DNA from: Archilochus colubris
Taxonomy: Eukaryota; Chordata; Aves; Apodiformes; Trochilidae
Direction: 5' to 3'
Length of the DNA: 64,000 nucleotides
Assembly: GCA_023079485.1 (NCBI GenBank)
Contig: CM041092.1
Span: forward strand, 13,963,127 to 14,027,126
Part shown: one piece after another, positions 38,040 through 49,035 of the stretch
Layout: each line of letters starts with the position of its first letter
Position numbering within the stretch: the stretch's first letter is position 1
Program-made: the position numbers and the translations under genes
Notes under the pieces: model-generated
Seen by the model: the letters and a program-made list of their open reading frames with translations, nothing else
The model's database searches: none
Told to the model about the DNA's origin: nothing

Positions 38040-38195
38040 CACATATATGCACATGTATACATACATATATATATATATATATATACGTGTACCTCTATAC
38101 ACACACATAATATATACTTAACTTGTCCTTTTTTTACTTTTTTTTTTTTTTTTTTTTTTCACATTTAATTTTATAATCTTTTTTTTTTCCCCTCA
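38040..38195. repeat. TA/CA microsatellite followed by long T runs
   Basis: A compound tract of ACATAT and ATACAT words has a pure TA core at about 38065-38085, then CA-rich words to about 38107. After a 20-base spacer comes a run of 22 T at 38138-38159 and a shorter one at about 38180-38188. Such compound tracts are unstable, and the TA core can extrude as a cruciform. Confidence 0.92.
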
Positions 38196-39610
38196 CAGAA
38201 AACCTGGCTTTCCATATTTGTCAGACTACTCTGCGTCAAAGCGGACACCTGAATTTAGCCAAGTGCCTAAAATACTGTGCACTTAATTAAACTCTTCAAC
38301 TGAGCCAAGTTTTGTCAACATATCCACAAGGGATTTCAACACTGGGAATGGTGGAATAAATTACTGATGCTTTAAGTAAGCTGCATATCTGGTACACTAT
38401 CTGTAGAAAAACAACAAGGAAAAATATAACAGACTCAATTTATTCTCTCCTTTTTCAATGCTGGGAATCAAGCTGTCTTATACTTTCATTTCATCTACTG
38501 AACCTGTTTTTGTTTTTACAATTCTGATGCTCGATATGGCACCCAACGGAAGCCTTTAGACATTTATCTTCCTAACTTCCTTTAATAGGTGGAAGACAGG
38601 CTCAGAGGGGCTAAATGCTTTTGAAATCCAAGCTGGGAGCATAGCTGGGAGCTATTCCTCTCTGCTTTTTGTCCCCATTTATCATCCCTGGACACTGTAA
38701 CAGAGTGTGTGCTTATGGTTTGGACATCAAAATCAGAAAATAGCATGTTACCTTGAGCCACCCTTGGAGCTGGGCTTACATGACAAAATTAGGCCTTCAA
38801 ATGTGATGGGCATGTTTGTTCTTGCTGCATCCACCAATGGAGATGGGGAGGCAGGGTGGGAGGCAGCGTGGGCACTGAGCACAGGAAGGTCCATGCTGCA
38901 CCAGTTTGCTGCAGTGCACAAAAAGCAGAGCTGCAAGGGCCACTTTTTATCTTTTTTTTTTTTTTTTTTCATTATTAGCAAGATTGTCCAGCTTTATGCA
39001 AAGACAAGTATACATTTTTAATCTGACTTGGCACATATTCGGACAGGCTTTTGTTGCTGCCTTGGCTTGATTTGCAAGCACAGAGACTGCATGAAAATTT
39101 GGTGTGTATTAGATCCTGAACTGTGCAATTTTCACTGAGAATACTGTCTCCAAGTTTTAATCATGGGAACCTATTATTTCTCATATAGTACACTACAGGA
39201 TTTTCCACTTACACACTAGTAATGTTTTCTTTATTATTCACCCAGAAAATTTTGCTATTTTCTTGGAGAAAAATCTAGGTTTTTTGACAAAATGTTGATT
39301 TCTAGCTGAAGGCAGATTCTTCACTTTGCAACATGAACAGGGTAATAAAATTTCAATGACTTTTCATGGATTATTCCTTTCTGAGGGAATTTTCACAAGC
39401 ATATTTTATTGATACAAGATGATACGAAGTAGTAAACCCGAGCAACTGAATTATGTTGCTGCTCAATAAGCTATCCCCAAAACCTGCAATACAAAGCAAG
39501 TTAATTTGTTTTATTTATTTCATCTACAGCACACTTTTGAGTCGTAAGCAGCTGAATCTGTGGGGCTAGCAGTAAGTAGTGACTGTCAAATGGAAGTCTG
39601 CAACTATTCT
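38196..39610. other. Unique non-coding DNA
   Basis: No gene seen. A run of about 19 T lies near 38951-38969. A possible MIR remnant is listed at 38590-38670. Confidence 0.55.
38590..38670 (-). mobile_element. Possible MIR remnant
   Basis: The plus strand has 'ggaagacaggctcagagggg' then 'ctaaatgctttt' and 'agctgggagcatagctggga'. These resemble the antisense MIR order of 'aactgaggctcagagaggtt', 'aagtgacttg' and 'cacagctgggag'. The match is short and diverged. Confidence 0.38.
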
Positions 39611-39897
39611 TTACTCTTCAGTGGTGCCCCATGATAGGACGAGGGGCAAAGAACACAAAATGAAATACAGGAGGTTCCACCTCAATATGAGGAAAAACTT
39701 CTTAACTATAAGGGTGACAGAGCACTGGAACAGAGCTGCCCAGAGAAACTGTGGAGTTCCCTTACCTAGAGACTTTCAAGACCTGTCCAGATGAGTTTGT
39801 GTCACTTTCCTTAGGTGATCCTGCCTTAGCAAGGGGGTTGGACTGGACTTCCAGAGATCCCTTCCAGCCTGTACCATTCTAAAATCCTATGATTCCA
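39611..39897 (+). mobile_element. CR1 LINE, short 5'-truncated copy
   Basis: This is the extreme 3' end of a CR1 element on the plus strand: the last part of ORF2 plus the 3' UTR. The reading frame through about 39794 still gives a recognisable CR1 reverse-transcriptase C-terminus, with 'FHLNMRKNFL' and 'VTEHWNRAAQRN' corresponding to the family's F-R-x-N-x-R-K-x-F and V-x-x-H-W-N-R landmarks. It ends soon after in DFQDLSR. The 3' UTR follows ('gggggttggactggacttcc' and 'agagatcccttccagcctgt') and ends in a degenerate octamer repeat (atcctatgattc). Everything upstream is missing, so the copy is inactive. Its end is fused directly to a CA-rich repeat. Confidence 0.95.
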
Positions 39898-39920
39898 TAC
39901 ACACACAAACACACATACAG
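39897..39920 (+). repeat. CA-rich repeat at the CR1 3' end
   Basis: About 24 bases of ACACAC with single substitutions, starting exactly where the CR1 terminal octamer ends. CR1 tails consist of short tandem repeats, not poly(A), so a microsatellite could have grown from the tail or from the insertion site. Confidence 0.85.
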
Positions 39921-41791
39921 TTAAGAAACTTTTCCTTGTAGAAGGAAACAAATGATAAGCTAAGAAGTGTACATGCTAGCAAGCTAGAAGAGAAATCCAT
40001 GACATGAACTATGTGGTGAACACACATTGGCAGAGAGTAAAAAATATTTCTTACAGTATGGGAAGCAGTTATGGTGAGAGAATTGAAACTTATAGGGTAC
40101 TGACTATACCCTTTATATATATATATATACCCTGACTGATCCTTTCTCATGGTTATTAGGAGGCTGGCAGCAATGTATTTTCCTCCAAGATAACCAGCAA
40201 CATTTGGAGAGGGATTTGTATTCCCTGAAGCACAGGAACCTATCTGATCTCTGAACCCAAGGGCAAATATTCAAACTAGGGACAGAGTCTCCTGGACGTA
40301 ACATGTGAAGGAGTCCATCAGTTTTACAGAAATTTCACTGGCAAGAAGTTCACTACCCAGCAGAAAGAATGTGCTTCTTCCCTTGCACAATATGATATTT
40401 TAACAGCAAGACTGTTATCAGCTTCCTCTCTGTAAGGAAAAGGCATTATTATATATGCTTAACATTTCAGGAGGAACTGGTGTAATCAGACAATGACTGT
40501 TTAGATTTCCACTTTTCCTCTCTCTCCCAAGGAGAAAAAAATTTTCGAAATAGCAACAATTCAGCAATCCCCAAATGACCATCACTCTCAGAAAGCATGA
40601 ACCAAAATGATAAGGCCCCCAAGTAAGTCCTTTTCTTTGAAAGGATATGTCACTGGCTAAAGAAATACTTGGCCATTTCCTATCCCAGCTATTTGCACTC
40701 CAGATATGTTTGGGCATAATTTCACTTCAGACCCTGCAGCAGATGTCAGGCAAATAGAACGTATTGGCTGTGAATTGTTCCTTTATGTTCACCTCTCCCC
40801 ACATTAACATTTAAATAATACGGTCCTCTCACTGGGTTTGATGGGATCTTTCTGACTAATAACCAAAGAGAAGACTGAAAGCTTTTCCTGGTCAGGAGAG
40901 TGAGTCCTAATTACAAATACATCATTGAATATTCTCACAAGTAGGTAAGTGCATTACTGAAGGGAGAAGTTCTGTAAAAAAAGCAGCAGATCAGTAACAC
41001 CCATCATCCAGCCACATTGGTTCAGCCCTGAAATTCTCATGTCATCTGTGGGTTGCTGGATTAGTCTTGGAGGTTTCTCCAGTGAAATATGTCCCAGCCT
41101 GACCCTGCTTAGCTTGCAAAGTCTGAAATCATTATTCAAGTAGCATGGCTTCAGGCTTGTTGTGTCTCTAAAACGTCTGCAGGGAGGGGGTGAATTGAAA
41201 AAGGGACATTCACTGAATATCTTCTCTAGGTTGTCCTCAAGACAAATTTGCAAACAAGTTTTCTTTGAATGTTGATGTTAATATGCAAGATGAGGACTAG
41301 CACTAAGAGGTTTGGGTCATGTAAAGATGAAAATTCATGTAGTTGGTAACCTTTTCATTCTTTTCTGCCCGTATAATAGTAGACTTTCAGAGGATGGTAA
41401 ATGGAGACTGCTCAGAGCATCACTTCCCAAGCTGTATTTTTTTTGTAAAATACAGTATTTTCATGGATGAAAGAGAGAGAGATTTTTTTCAAGAATTTGG
41501 CCAGTTTCCTCCCAAAACTAAATAAATGAATGATTTCCACAACACCCTTCATCAAGCATTTTCACAACTTAACTATGCTTTGTGTGAAGAACCATACCCT
41601 ATTTATTTTAAGCTTGGCCTTCACCAGCTTTGTTAGACAACCACTGTTCCTTGTCTTCCCTGTGCTTTTTCCTTAAGGAAATCTGTTCTGATGTGAGATA
41701 CAGATATGCAAGAGGGAGATTAAATTTTTGCTTTCACTGCACAAGAGGCATTGAAATGCTGCATGTGGGAAATTTGCCTTCTCCAGCCTTT
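39921..41791. other. Unique non-coding DNA with a TA repeat
   Basis: A (TA)n tract of about nine units lies at 40112-40129. At 41432-41455 the arms CTGTATTTT and AAAATACAG form a 9-bp hairpin with a six-base loop, and AAAATACAGTATTTT (41447-41461) is a second, overlapping palindrome. No gene is recognised. Confidence 0.6.
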
Positions 41792-42298
41792 TCAAATTAC
41801 CTGAATCCTGAAATTTAAGATTGATGGAGTAGGATGAGTGACACTCATGTGGCAGATGTGCATACCCAGACCAACAGTGGTGATGCTAACAGCTCTCATC
41901 AGTTTGGAAGCAGGAGGGAGGCTGTGGTGTGGTGGGCACCTCTGGTGTCTAGTAAGGCAGGAGCTAAGTGTGGATGTCTCCATTTCAGCAGAAAAGCAGT
42001 GGTAGGACTGCACACCTAGCAAAAGAAACTCAAACAGGAAAGAAGCAGCTATTTCTGAAAACAAGCACAGAACAGATAAATGGTAGGTGCTGCCAGAAGC
42101 CCTTATACAGACATGGTGATGTCCCAGGTTTTCAGATTGCTGGGCATAAATACCCTCTTTTCCAGCATGGAGGGCCAGACACTTCTTGTGTCTCTGGGGA
42201 CACTTGAATTCACAGATCCTCATATGTCTTTCCCTGGGAGCCAAGGAATCTGTCATTCCCCCTCTCTTCCCAGACAGAGGCCAGGATGAGGCATGCAT
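41792..42298 (-). other. Longest open frame (168 codons), probably chance
   Basis: This is the longest uninterrupted frame in the window. The predicted product is rich in His, Ser, Cys and Met and has no signal peptide, repeats or motif that I recognise. At least four plus-strand frames of 60-79 codons are open over the same bases. That means the stretch is simply poor in stop codons, because it is locally richer in G+C. Frames of this size are expected occasionally in 64 kb on six frames. A single unspliced lineage-specific gene cannot be excluded from sequence alone, but nothing supports one. Confidence 0.2.
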
Positions 42299-44249
42299 TT
42301 GTCACATCCAGGTTCACAGTCTGGCTCCCATCAGTCCAAATGCTGTCTGGCTCTTCAGTAGTTTATGAGTTTTGTTATCAGGTCAGTCCCTACCTCCTTC
42401 CACTATTTAAGGTCTTGGTGCTATGCATCAAAGCAATGAAAGAACCTGTTCTCAACTGATTTAGCTACATTTGAGTGTAGCCAAGGCTGCTTGGGTCCTT
42501 TGGGATGGAATGAGTGAGAAGCCTGGCAGTGTGTGAGTGAGTTACAGGTTATGGAATCCCAGGCTGGGGGGTCTGGGTGCAACAAAACTTCTGAAGAAGG
42601 AGACAGATTTTTTTCATTTTCAGGAAATATTGCAATGTGTTCCTCAGGTGATAAAGTCTTTCCTTTTCAGCATTATTGAGCATTATTAAATTTCAGTTTA
42701 GGATGACCAGCCCTGACTTCTTCCTAGATCTCATTCTTGCCTTGACAACATCCAGTGTCTTCCATGATAGAGACAGACCAGATACAAAAATAGAACGAAT
42801 TTAAATGTGACAAAAGAATCTCTTGCTAGTTAACTGATTAAACAAGAAAATTTTCACATCACCCACAGTATTTCCACAACTGTCCTCACTTTCCAATCTG
42901 ATCCAGATTATGTGTGAGTACAGCACTGCCCTCTCCTGGATATTGTCTGCTCTTTAGAGCCTTACATTACAACAGCAGCTAAACCTGAGGAATATTGGGA
43001 GGGTGGGGGGGGCAGAACTGAATCTTCACACGCATATGAATTAATTTTTATCAGAAGATGCTTTGTCCTGGCATGGGCTGGATGAATTCCTCCAGCTCCT
43101 TTTGTATAGCCTTGGCTCAACATCAGTCCCAGAGGTACTTCAGAAGCTAAAGAAAGGATAATTCCTGTAGGGTCTGTGCTTTCAGCAGTGCCTTTTCATT
43201 GCTTTTGGATCTCCAGGCCCTGATTCCAGAACCCTCCTTCCCTAGGCTGAATTTCCTCATGGCCCATGCATGGCCCTGGAAGAGCCTTGCTTCATCTGAG
43301 AGTACAAGTGGTGTAGATGCCCACCGAAAAGCTTCCTGACAAACCCAAACAACATCCTTCTATAAACACCAGCTTTACTCAGCCTATCACACCCATCATC
43401 GCAAGCGTTCTTGAAACCAATTCCTTTGTCATCCCTCCAAACCAAACAAGTTACTCCTCAAATTATTTTGGACAATGACTAAATGTAAGTAATTCAGAAT
43501 CCTCCAGGGAAAATGGTCTTGTTGCTGGAAGGAGTCTTCTGCTTTTTTTTTTAATGTATCACCATCCTACCTCCCTCTGCAGATTTCTGGGAAATATCTT
43601 TAAGTAAGGCAAGATATTTTCAGCAGCAAATTGCTACCTTCTGTACTGGTCTGGTATCACATTATTCTCTGTGTTAAGATCTCTGAGTTCAGAGAAGAGT
43701 TCAAGAAAGAAGGATAAGAAAGAGATATCAGAGTCGGGCTGAAAAACAACCCAGCATCTGTTCAGCCACTGTGCACTGTATACAAATGTTGGGGTTTATT
43801 CCTGTTTCTTTCAAAGCCTTAGTTTTCATCCAGTTTTACTGTCAAATGACAAACAGCAAGGAACAGGTACAGCACCCCACCTCCAGCTGTGATAATTAAT
43901 AACCTGTCAAGACAGGGATTTGACTGTCTTAGGAAATCTAATGTCTGGCTAGAGGTGGTGAAAAATACTGAGAAATGAGAAAGAAAAGGGTGGAATGCAC
44001 AATCAAGAAGTTATGCTTGATTGGGAAAAAGGAAAACCTTCTTAAATTAAACAAACAAACTCTTTCTATATGGATGCATATTTAAATGGAGTTAAAGCTC
44101 ATTCAATTACTTCATTTTCAAAGTAAAATGAAATCCTTAGGGGAAGAGTTTTGTATAAATGCAAACTGTTCCTATGATTTCCTACTCACTTGTAAAGGCT
44201 GCCCAGACGTGCTTATTATTGCAAAATTAATTCTTTTCACTTAAAACTA
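42299..44249. other. Unique non-coding DNA, no gene seen
   Basis: No gene or clear transposon. A direct repeat 'gcattattgagcattatt' lies near 42670-42687 and a G-rich patch of GGGAGGGTGGGGGGGG at about 42998-43013. Confidence 0.6.
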
Positions 44250-44310
44250 AAGCTCACTGAAGCTCATGGAAAGTCTTCCACTGATTTTGGCAGGCTTTGG
44301 ATGATGAATG
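44250..44310. repeat. Possible old dispersed repeat, family unassigned
   Basis: The order 'ctgaagctcatggaaagtc', 'ttccactgattttggcaggc', 'tttggatgatg' resembles a degenerate palindromic word common in reptile and bird DNA, of the 'ttgaagtcaatggaaag...tcccattgacttcagtgggctttgga' type. I cannot name the family with confidence, and the similarity is partial. Confidence 0.28.
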
Positions 44311-45069
44311 AAACAGACTTCATTCGCCTAAATGTGGAATATTAATTTTACAAGAGAGTAAACAGAGTTAATTCTGAAATGTCCCTTCAGTCTTATTCCA
44401 GCAGTAGATCCATCCCTTCAGCATTATGGAACATAAATCCTATGATCAAGTCACACTGATGACCTCTACATGTGGGTTACTACAGATGACCCATAGTATA
44501 TTTTACAAATACCAGAACAAACAAAAAAAATGTTTTCTGGGCAAACACAGCTTTGTCCCTAGTCCCATGCTTTCAGACCCAGAGATTGCGCCTTTAACTG
44601 CTGCTGTCACCAGCTCATCAAAAGGGACTGATTTTAAAGTTTGCTTGCTGTGAAAGATCAATATTAAATCATCATTGTCAACCCAGTAAAATCAGTCTAG
44701 TTGATGAGCTAAACTAGCCTGTAAGGACATCAGTTGTGCAACTAGAAAGCTAGAAAATATACAAGACTTTCCAGTAAAAACTCTGAGTTTTCATCCAGGC
44801 ATGTTCCATGTTTGTGTTTTACACACAGCCTCAGTTTGCAGCCAGGCTTTGAAAGAAAACATACATGTGTATGTTCATACGTATGTATGTATACAGAGAG
44901 ACAGCTAAACTAAATAGCCTCTCCTGCATATGAAAATTAAGTCAAAATAGATCTGCTATTTGAAATTTTTGTCACTTGAGAGTTAAAGGCAAGCACATAT
45001 GGGAGGAAGCAGCTTTTCAATTTTATATTGCAAAGCACCCAGCCCTCCAAGGAAATATGGGAAGAGTAC
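44311..45069. other. Unique non-coding DNA
   Basis: No gene seen. A short TATG-rich patch with alternating purine-pyrimidine character lies at about 44862-44896. Confidence 0.55.
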
Positions 45070-45760
45070 AGATTCTAATTGAAATAACCAGGCAGCTTTG
45101 ACTAATTGGGATGTGATTAGCAAACTGGAACTTAGCCAAGAGCATCCTGGTCCACATTTTTACTCCTCTCTGTCTTCATTCTCTCAAAGTGCCTGGCCAC
45201 AACCTACCCCTATACAGCTGTAACATTTAACTTGGTTTTTCATTCCACTGAAAATAATTACATATGGAGAACACCTGCTAATTGACTGTGATAATTTAAA
45301 AGGGGGGAAAAACAATTTAACTTTGCAACATGTTCTTGTTAAGATGATATTACAAGTTTTAATTAATATCTTGATTGAATACTATTGTTCATAGTTTTAT
45401 TCCAGTCATTGAGATCAGATATTCATTGTGATACTGTTATTTTGACACTGAGAAAAAATTACTTGTTAGGTATATAACTTCTCTCCCTGAGACAGATGTG
45501 TTTCAGAGTTCAGCTAATTGAAACCACTGGCATGAATAAACTGGTGGGGATGGCAGTCCTTGTTTGCAGTTTGGCAGGATGCTAATTTATCTTGATGGCA
45601 ACAGCAAATAACATGTTCAAGAGAGATTAACAAACAGAACTTAATGCAAACAATTAATAGCATTATTTACTGAGGCAGTGATACCTGTGGTATGAACTTC
45701 CCCGGTGGTGAGTCATCTGCAGCATTTGGCTTATGAACAACTCTATGAAATATTAATTCT
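45070..45760. promoter_or_regulatory. Candidate conserved enhancer-like block
   Basis: This stretch has no repeats and no low-complexity tracts, and is dense in transcription-factor words. The homeodomain core TAATTG occurs at 45076-45081, 45103-45108, 45279-45284 and 45515-45520, and inverted as CAATTA at 45651-45656. At 45641-45660 an octamer-like ATGCAAA, a SOX-like AACAAT and ATTAAT overlap within 20 bases. A perfect AP-1 site, TGAGTCA, lies at 45709-45715. Such clusters are typical of deeply conserved developmental enhancers in gene deserts. I infer this from composition only; conservation has not been checked. Confidence 0.3.
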
Positions 45761-48368
45761 CATCAGAGTTACCCTTTTGACTAGAACATGTATTTTTATG
45801 ACAGAAGCACTATTCCTGATTTCAGCACAGCAATAAACAAGCAGAGTCTGCGTCCTTTCCCTCCCAAACATCTTACACAAACACCATCCTTGTTTTCCAA
45901 AGAACCCGCCAAAAGTCAGTGAGGCAAACAGGGTCTGCAGACTTCTATTTTAAAACCCTAAACCTACTGCCCTCTTGTATGTGAATCCCCCCAAACCCAG
46001 TAAGGCTCTGGCTGGTGTTTTCTGCATTGCTTAATTCAGTATTGGGCTAGAAAACAAACTCATAAATGAGGTCAGAGGCTGCCCTAGGAGAGCCTATGAG
46101 CCCCTGGCTCTATATGCATGGTTATACACTCCAAAAAGCATTAAAACAGCCAGAACTGGTTGGTAAGGTATGGAAAAGCTGCCTGGGACACCTTCTTCTA
46201 GACAAAATGTGGGATGCTCACAGGGCAGCATCCTGACCTTGCTGCACTCTTCCCAGGCACGCTTGGTTTCCCAGCGTGGCACCACACAGGCCCTGCTGCC
46301 ATGAGGGTATTAAACAAGCAGAAAAGACTCAATTTCCTTCTGTCAGGGCTTTCCATGCTGCTGACAAACAGTAGTTGACTGACATTTAAGTGGGAAAAGC
46401 GTGGCTTTGAAGCCTCAGAGGATCTGTGCCCTATTGCTTCTCACTCTCTGGCTTTGTTCACATAAACCAGGCTGGAAAGGCTCTGCCAATCATAACACTG
46501 GGAGAAAAATCCTCTGCAGTATTAAGCCAGCTGGAGACACTTATTCTGATCTGCTGGCAGGGGACACAGTGGCACTGAATCTGTCCCTATGGGGTGGGAA
46601 GGAATGCTGACTCCTGGTTTTCTTACAGTGATATCAAGAGGCTTAAAGATAGGCTTCAGAATGTAAAAAAAGGCGCTTTTTTAAGGTAATTAATTGGTGA
46701 AGGTAGAGTTACCAGCCAGACTGAGGTAAAAACAAACAAACAAAACTCCAAAACCAAATAGAAATAATGTTGAAAGGTGTCCTCAGTTTTGTCACTATGT
46801 CAACTATGCAATTAAGCACACTATGCAACTTTTCTGGTTTCACTGTTCTATACCTTTCTCCTGAAAAAGAAACTACAAAAAAATGAGGAAGAAAAGCTCA
46901 GTTTCCTTAGGCCACTCATAAAAATGGAAGAAAACAACATCTGGAAGTAAGAAATGGCAAGAGTAAGGAGCAAAAATTCTAGAAAGTGAAATTTTGTTGA
47001 TTTCATACTGAAAGTCTTGTTGGGGATCCAAATGGGAAGTAACCTTTATAAAAAATCCTCTAGTAGAAAGTTAAAATCCAGAATGCTCGTGATCCCAGAG
47101 GAATTTAACCCTCCCATGGCTGCAGTTAGTTACTTCCCTTGGTCACAACAGTTACTCCCTTGGATAAATCTTCTCTCTCAGCACAGCCATGAACCTCACA
47201 ACTTTTACAAACTACCACTTTTATGAAACAGCCCCAAATCACCGAAGGGATACAGAAATTTCTCAGCCTAGACCTCCCTGGATTGCAGTCATGTAGGTAG
47301 AGGCACACTTTGCTCTGATCCCACCACATCAAGTTTAATGCATTCCAACAGGATCAAGCCCTCATGAAAAGAAAAATGAGGACTTGAAAAGCATCATTTA
47401 GACCTCAGTAGATATAAAAGATATTTAACATTCTCATTATATATCCTCCTGGTTTATGCACCTTAAGGATTCATGTTTCCTAGCACACCTCCATAAGCAC
47501 AATACTCACAAGTTATCTTCTTTTTTAATGACAGTGGATGTGAATATATTTTCAGAACTGAAGCTATGTAAAGCAGTCATGAATTTGAATGAGAATTTCT
47601 TAATGGGTTTTTAAGGTAGATCCAATAGGACCCAGAATGAACCTGCAGAATTAGCATTTTTTCCCCAGAATTACTATGTTTATAGTTTTCTCTAAAAGAA
47701 AAACTGCTGTTACCTGTTCATCCCTTCCTCACCTAAGAAGAAAGATCTAAATAGACACTGGCGCAGACCACTTGCCACTATGCAGCCTTTAAGTGGGAAT
47801 GAAGGATGGAGTGGAAGTGGTTGTAAATGGGATGTCTGAAACTGAACTCTGTGTCTCTTCCCTGCAACACTGAAAATGAGTTTGAAAAGAAATGTTTACC
47901 ACGCCTCAGGAAAGAGATTGTGTTATTTTTGTTTAAGACTTAAGAAAACCTTCATCTATTGTTAGGCTTTTGCTGAATAACTGTTTCATTCTGAGCCCCT
48001 TAAATCAATTCAGCGTGTCAATTCTTCAGAAACTATTTCTACTCCAAATAATAGCTGCATTTTCCTTTGGGAGCACCCTGACAATATGGATGTTCAGTCA
48101 TCATCAAGAACTAGTTTGGGTTTTTTGATTATTTTTTTTTTAAACTCTCTATTCAATTTTTGTGCCTGGTCAATTTTTCTCTCTCTTTTCCTTCTTTATT
48201 AAAAACATTCTGTCAACAGGCCTATGTTATGCTTGGTTTTATTTCCTCTTGAATAAGACTTTAACAGGGATCAAGATTTAATTTCATGTCATTAAGCCTG
48301 TAACTTGGGATGGAAACTGCTTCATTTATAAAATTAATCCTCTTGTAAAGACAAATGCTTCTTTTTTC
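45761..48368. other. Unique non-coding DNA, no gene seen
   Basis: No gene recognised. An A/C-rich tract with CAAA units lies at about 46727-46758. T-rich tracts lie at about 48119-48142. A 69-codon frame at 46401-46610 has a hydrophobic start but begins at GTG, which is not a normal eukaryotic start, so I do not call it. Confidence 0.6.
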
Positions 48369-48391
48369 TCCCCCCCCCCAACCCCCCCCCA
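48369..48391. repeat. Poly(C) tract
   Basis: A run of ten C (48370-48379), two A, then nine C (48382-48390). The minus strand carries two long G runs. It is a hard-to-sequence homopolymer, so the exact lengths should be treated as uncertain. Confidence 0.93.
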
Positions 48392-48729
48392 AGAAAAATG
48401 GTGAAGATATGTATTAGAACATTCAACTTTCCAAACATGAAAGCTTCTTCTGCTTGTTTGATCTCTCAGTTCCTTGTTGGACTTTCTAAGATGAAATAGA
48501 AGAGGTTCTCATTATCATGTTGAGATGTGAACTATGAAGTAAAAAAATAAAAAATACTCGAGCTTTATAAAAAAATGCCCAACAGAGGGATTGGCCCATG
48601 AATATACCCCAGGGCTTGATTTGCAGCAATGCTCACTGATGCATAGGATGAAGGTAGGAAGCTGGGAGAGGTGCCTGGGTGATTTTCCCCAAAGTAAATT
48701 CTTTAAATATTGATCTTCACCTGCTGTAA
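48392..48729. other. Unique spacer, part of a chance frame
   Basis: Together with the next block this holds a 141-codon minus-strand frame (48515-48940). It is hydrophobic in patches, lacks recognisable motifs and is overlapped by a plus-strand frame, so I do not call it a gene. Confidence 0.5.
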
Positions 48730-49035
48730 AAAGCCTGCATGCCTCCTTCCATCTGTGATTAATTATCATGGATCTTTTTGTGAGTGCAGAACCCTTAATT
48801 AAAAAGGAAACAGGATCTAAGAATAAAATTATTATTCTTCTTCCTGAACTTGAGAAGCATAGGAGGGGAAGGAATAGTATTGGCATGAACACTTTCAAAG
48901 ACAATAATTCAGGTGTCAGAGCACCTGAGAAGAGGATCATGACATTTCATTCCCTCCCAGACCTTGATGAAATGTTGAGGCTGTCCTCTGCAGCTGGTCA
49001 GACGAGACAATATCCATCGCTTACTTCAAAAGTCT
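48730..49035. promoter_or_regulatory. Candidate regulatory block with paired E-boxes
   Basis: Homeodomain-type words GATTAATTATC (about 48757-48767) and CTTAATTAA (about 48793-48801) are followed by an exact inverted pair of E-boxes. TCAGGTG (48909-48915) and CACCTGA (48922-48928) lie on either side of six bases. Paired CAGGTG/CACCTG sites are the known target arrangement of ZEB-type repressors. The block has no simple repeats. The regulatory role is inferred and untested. Confidence 0.25.

Noticed and set aside
38060..38107. CRISPR-like or satellite array
   Set aside because: It is a simple TA/CA microsatellite with no spacer structure.
46401..46610. Signal-peptide-like start of a 69-codon frame
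   Set aside because: It begins with GTG, not ATG, and the remainder has no recognisable features.
48515..48940. 141-codon minus-strand frame with hydrophobic patches
   Set aside because: No recognisable domain, overlapped by an antisense frame, and located in A+T-rich DNA with candidate regulatory words.
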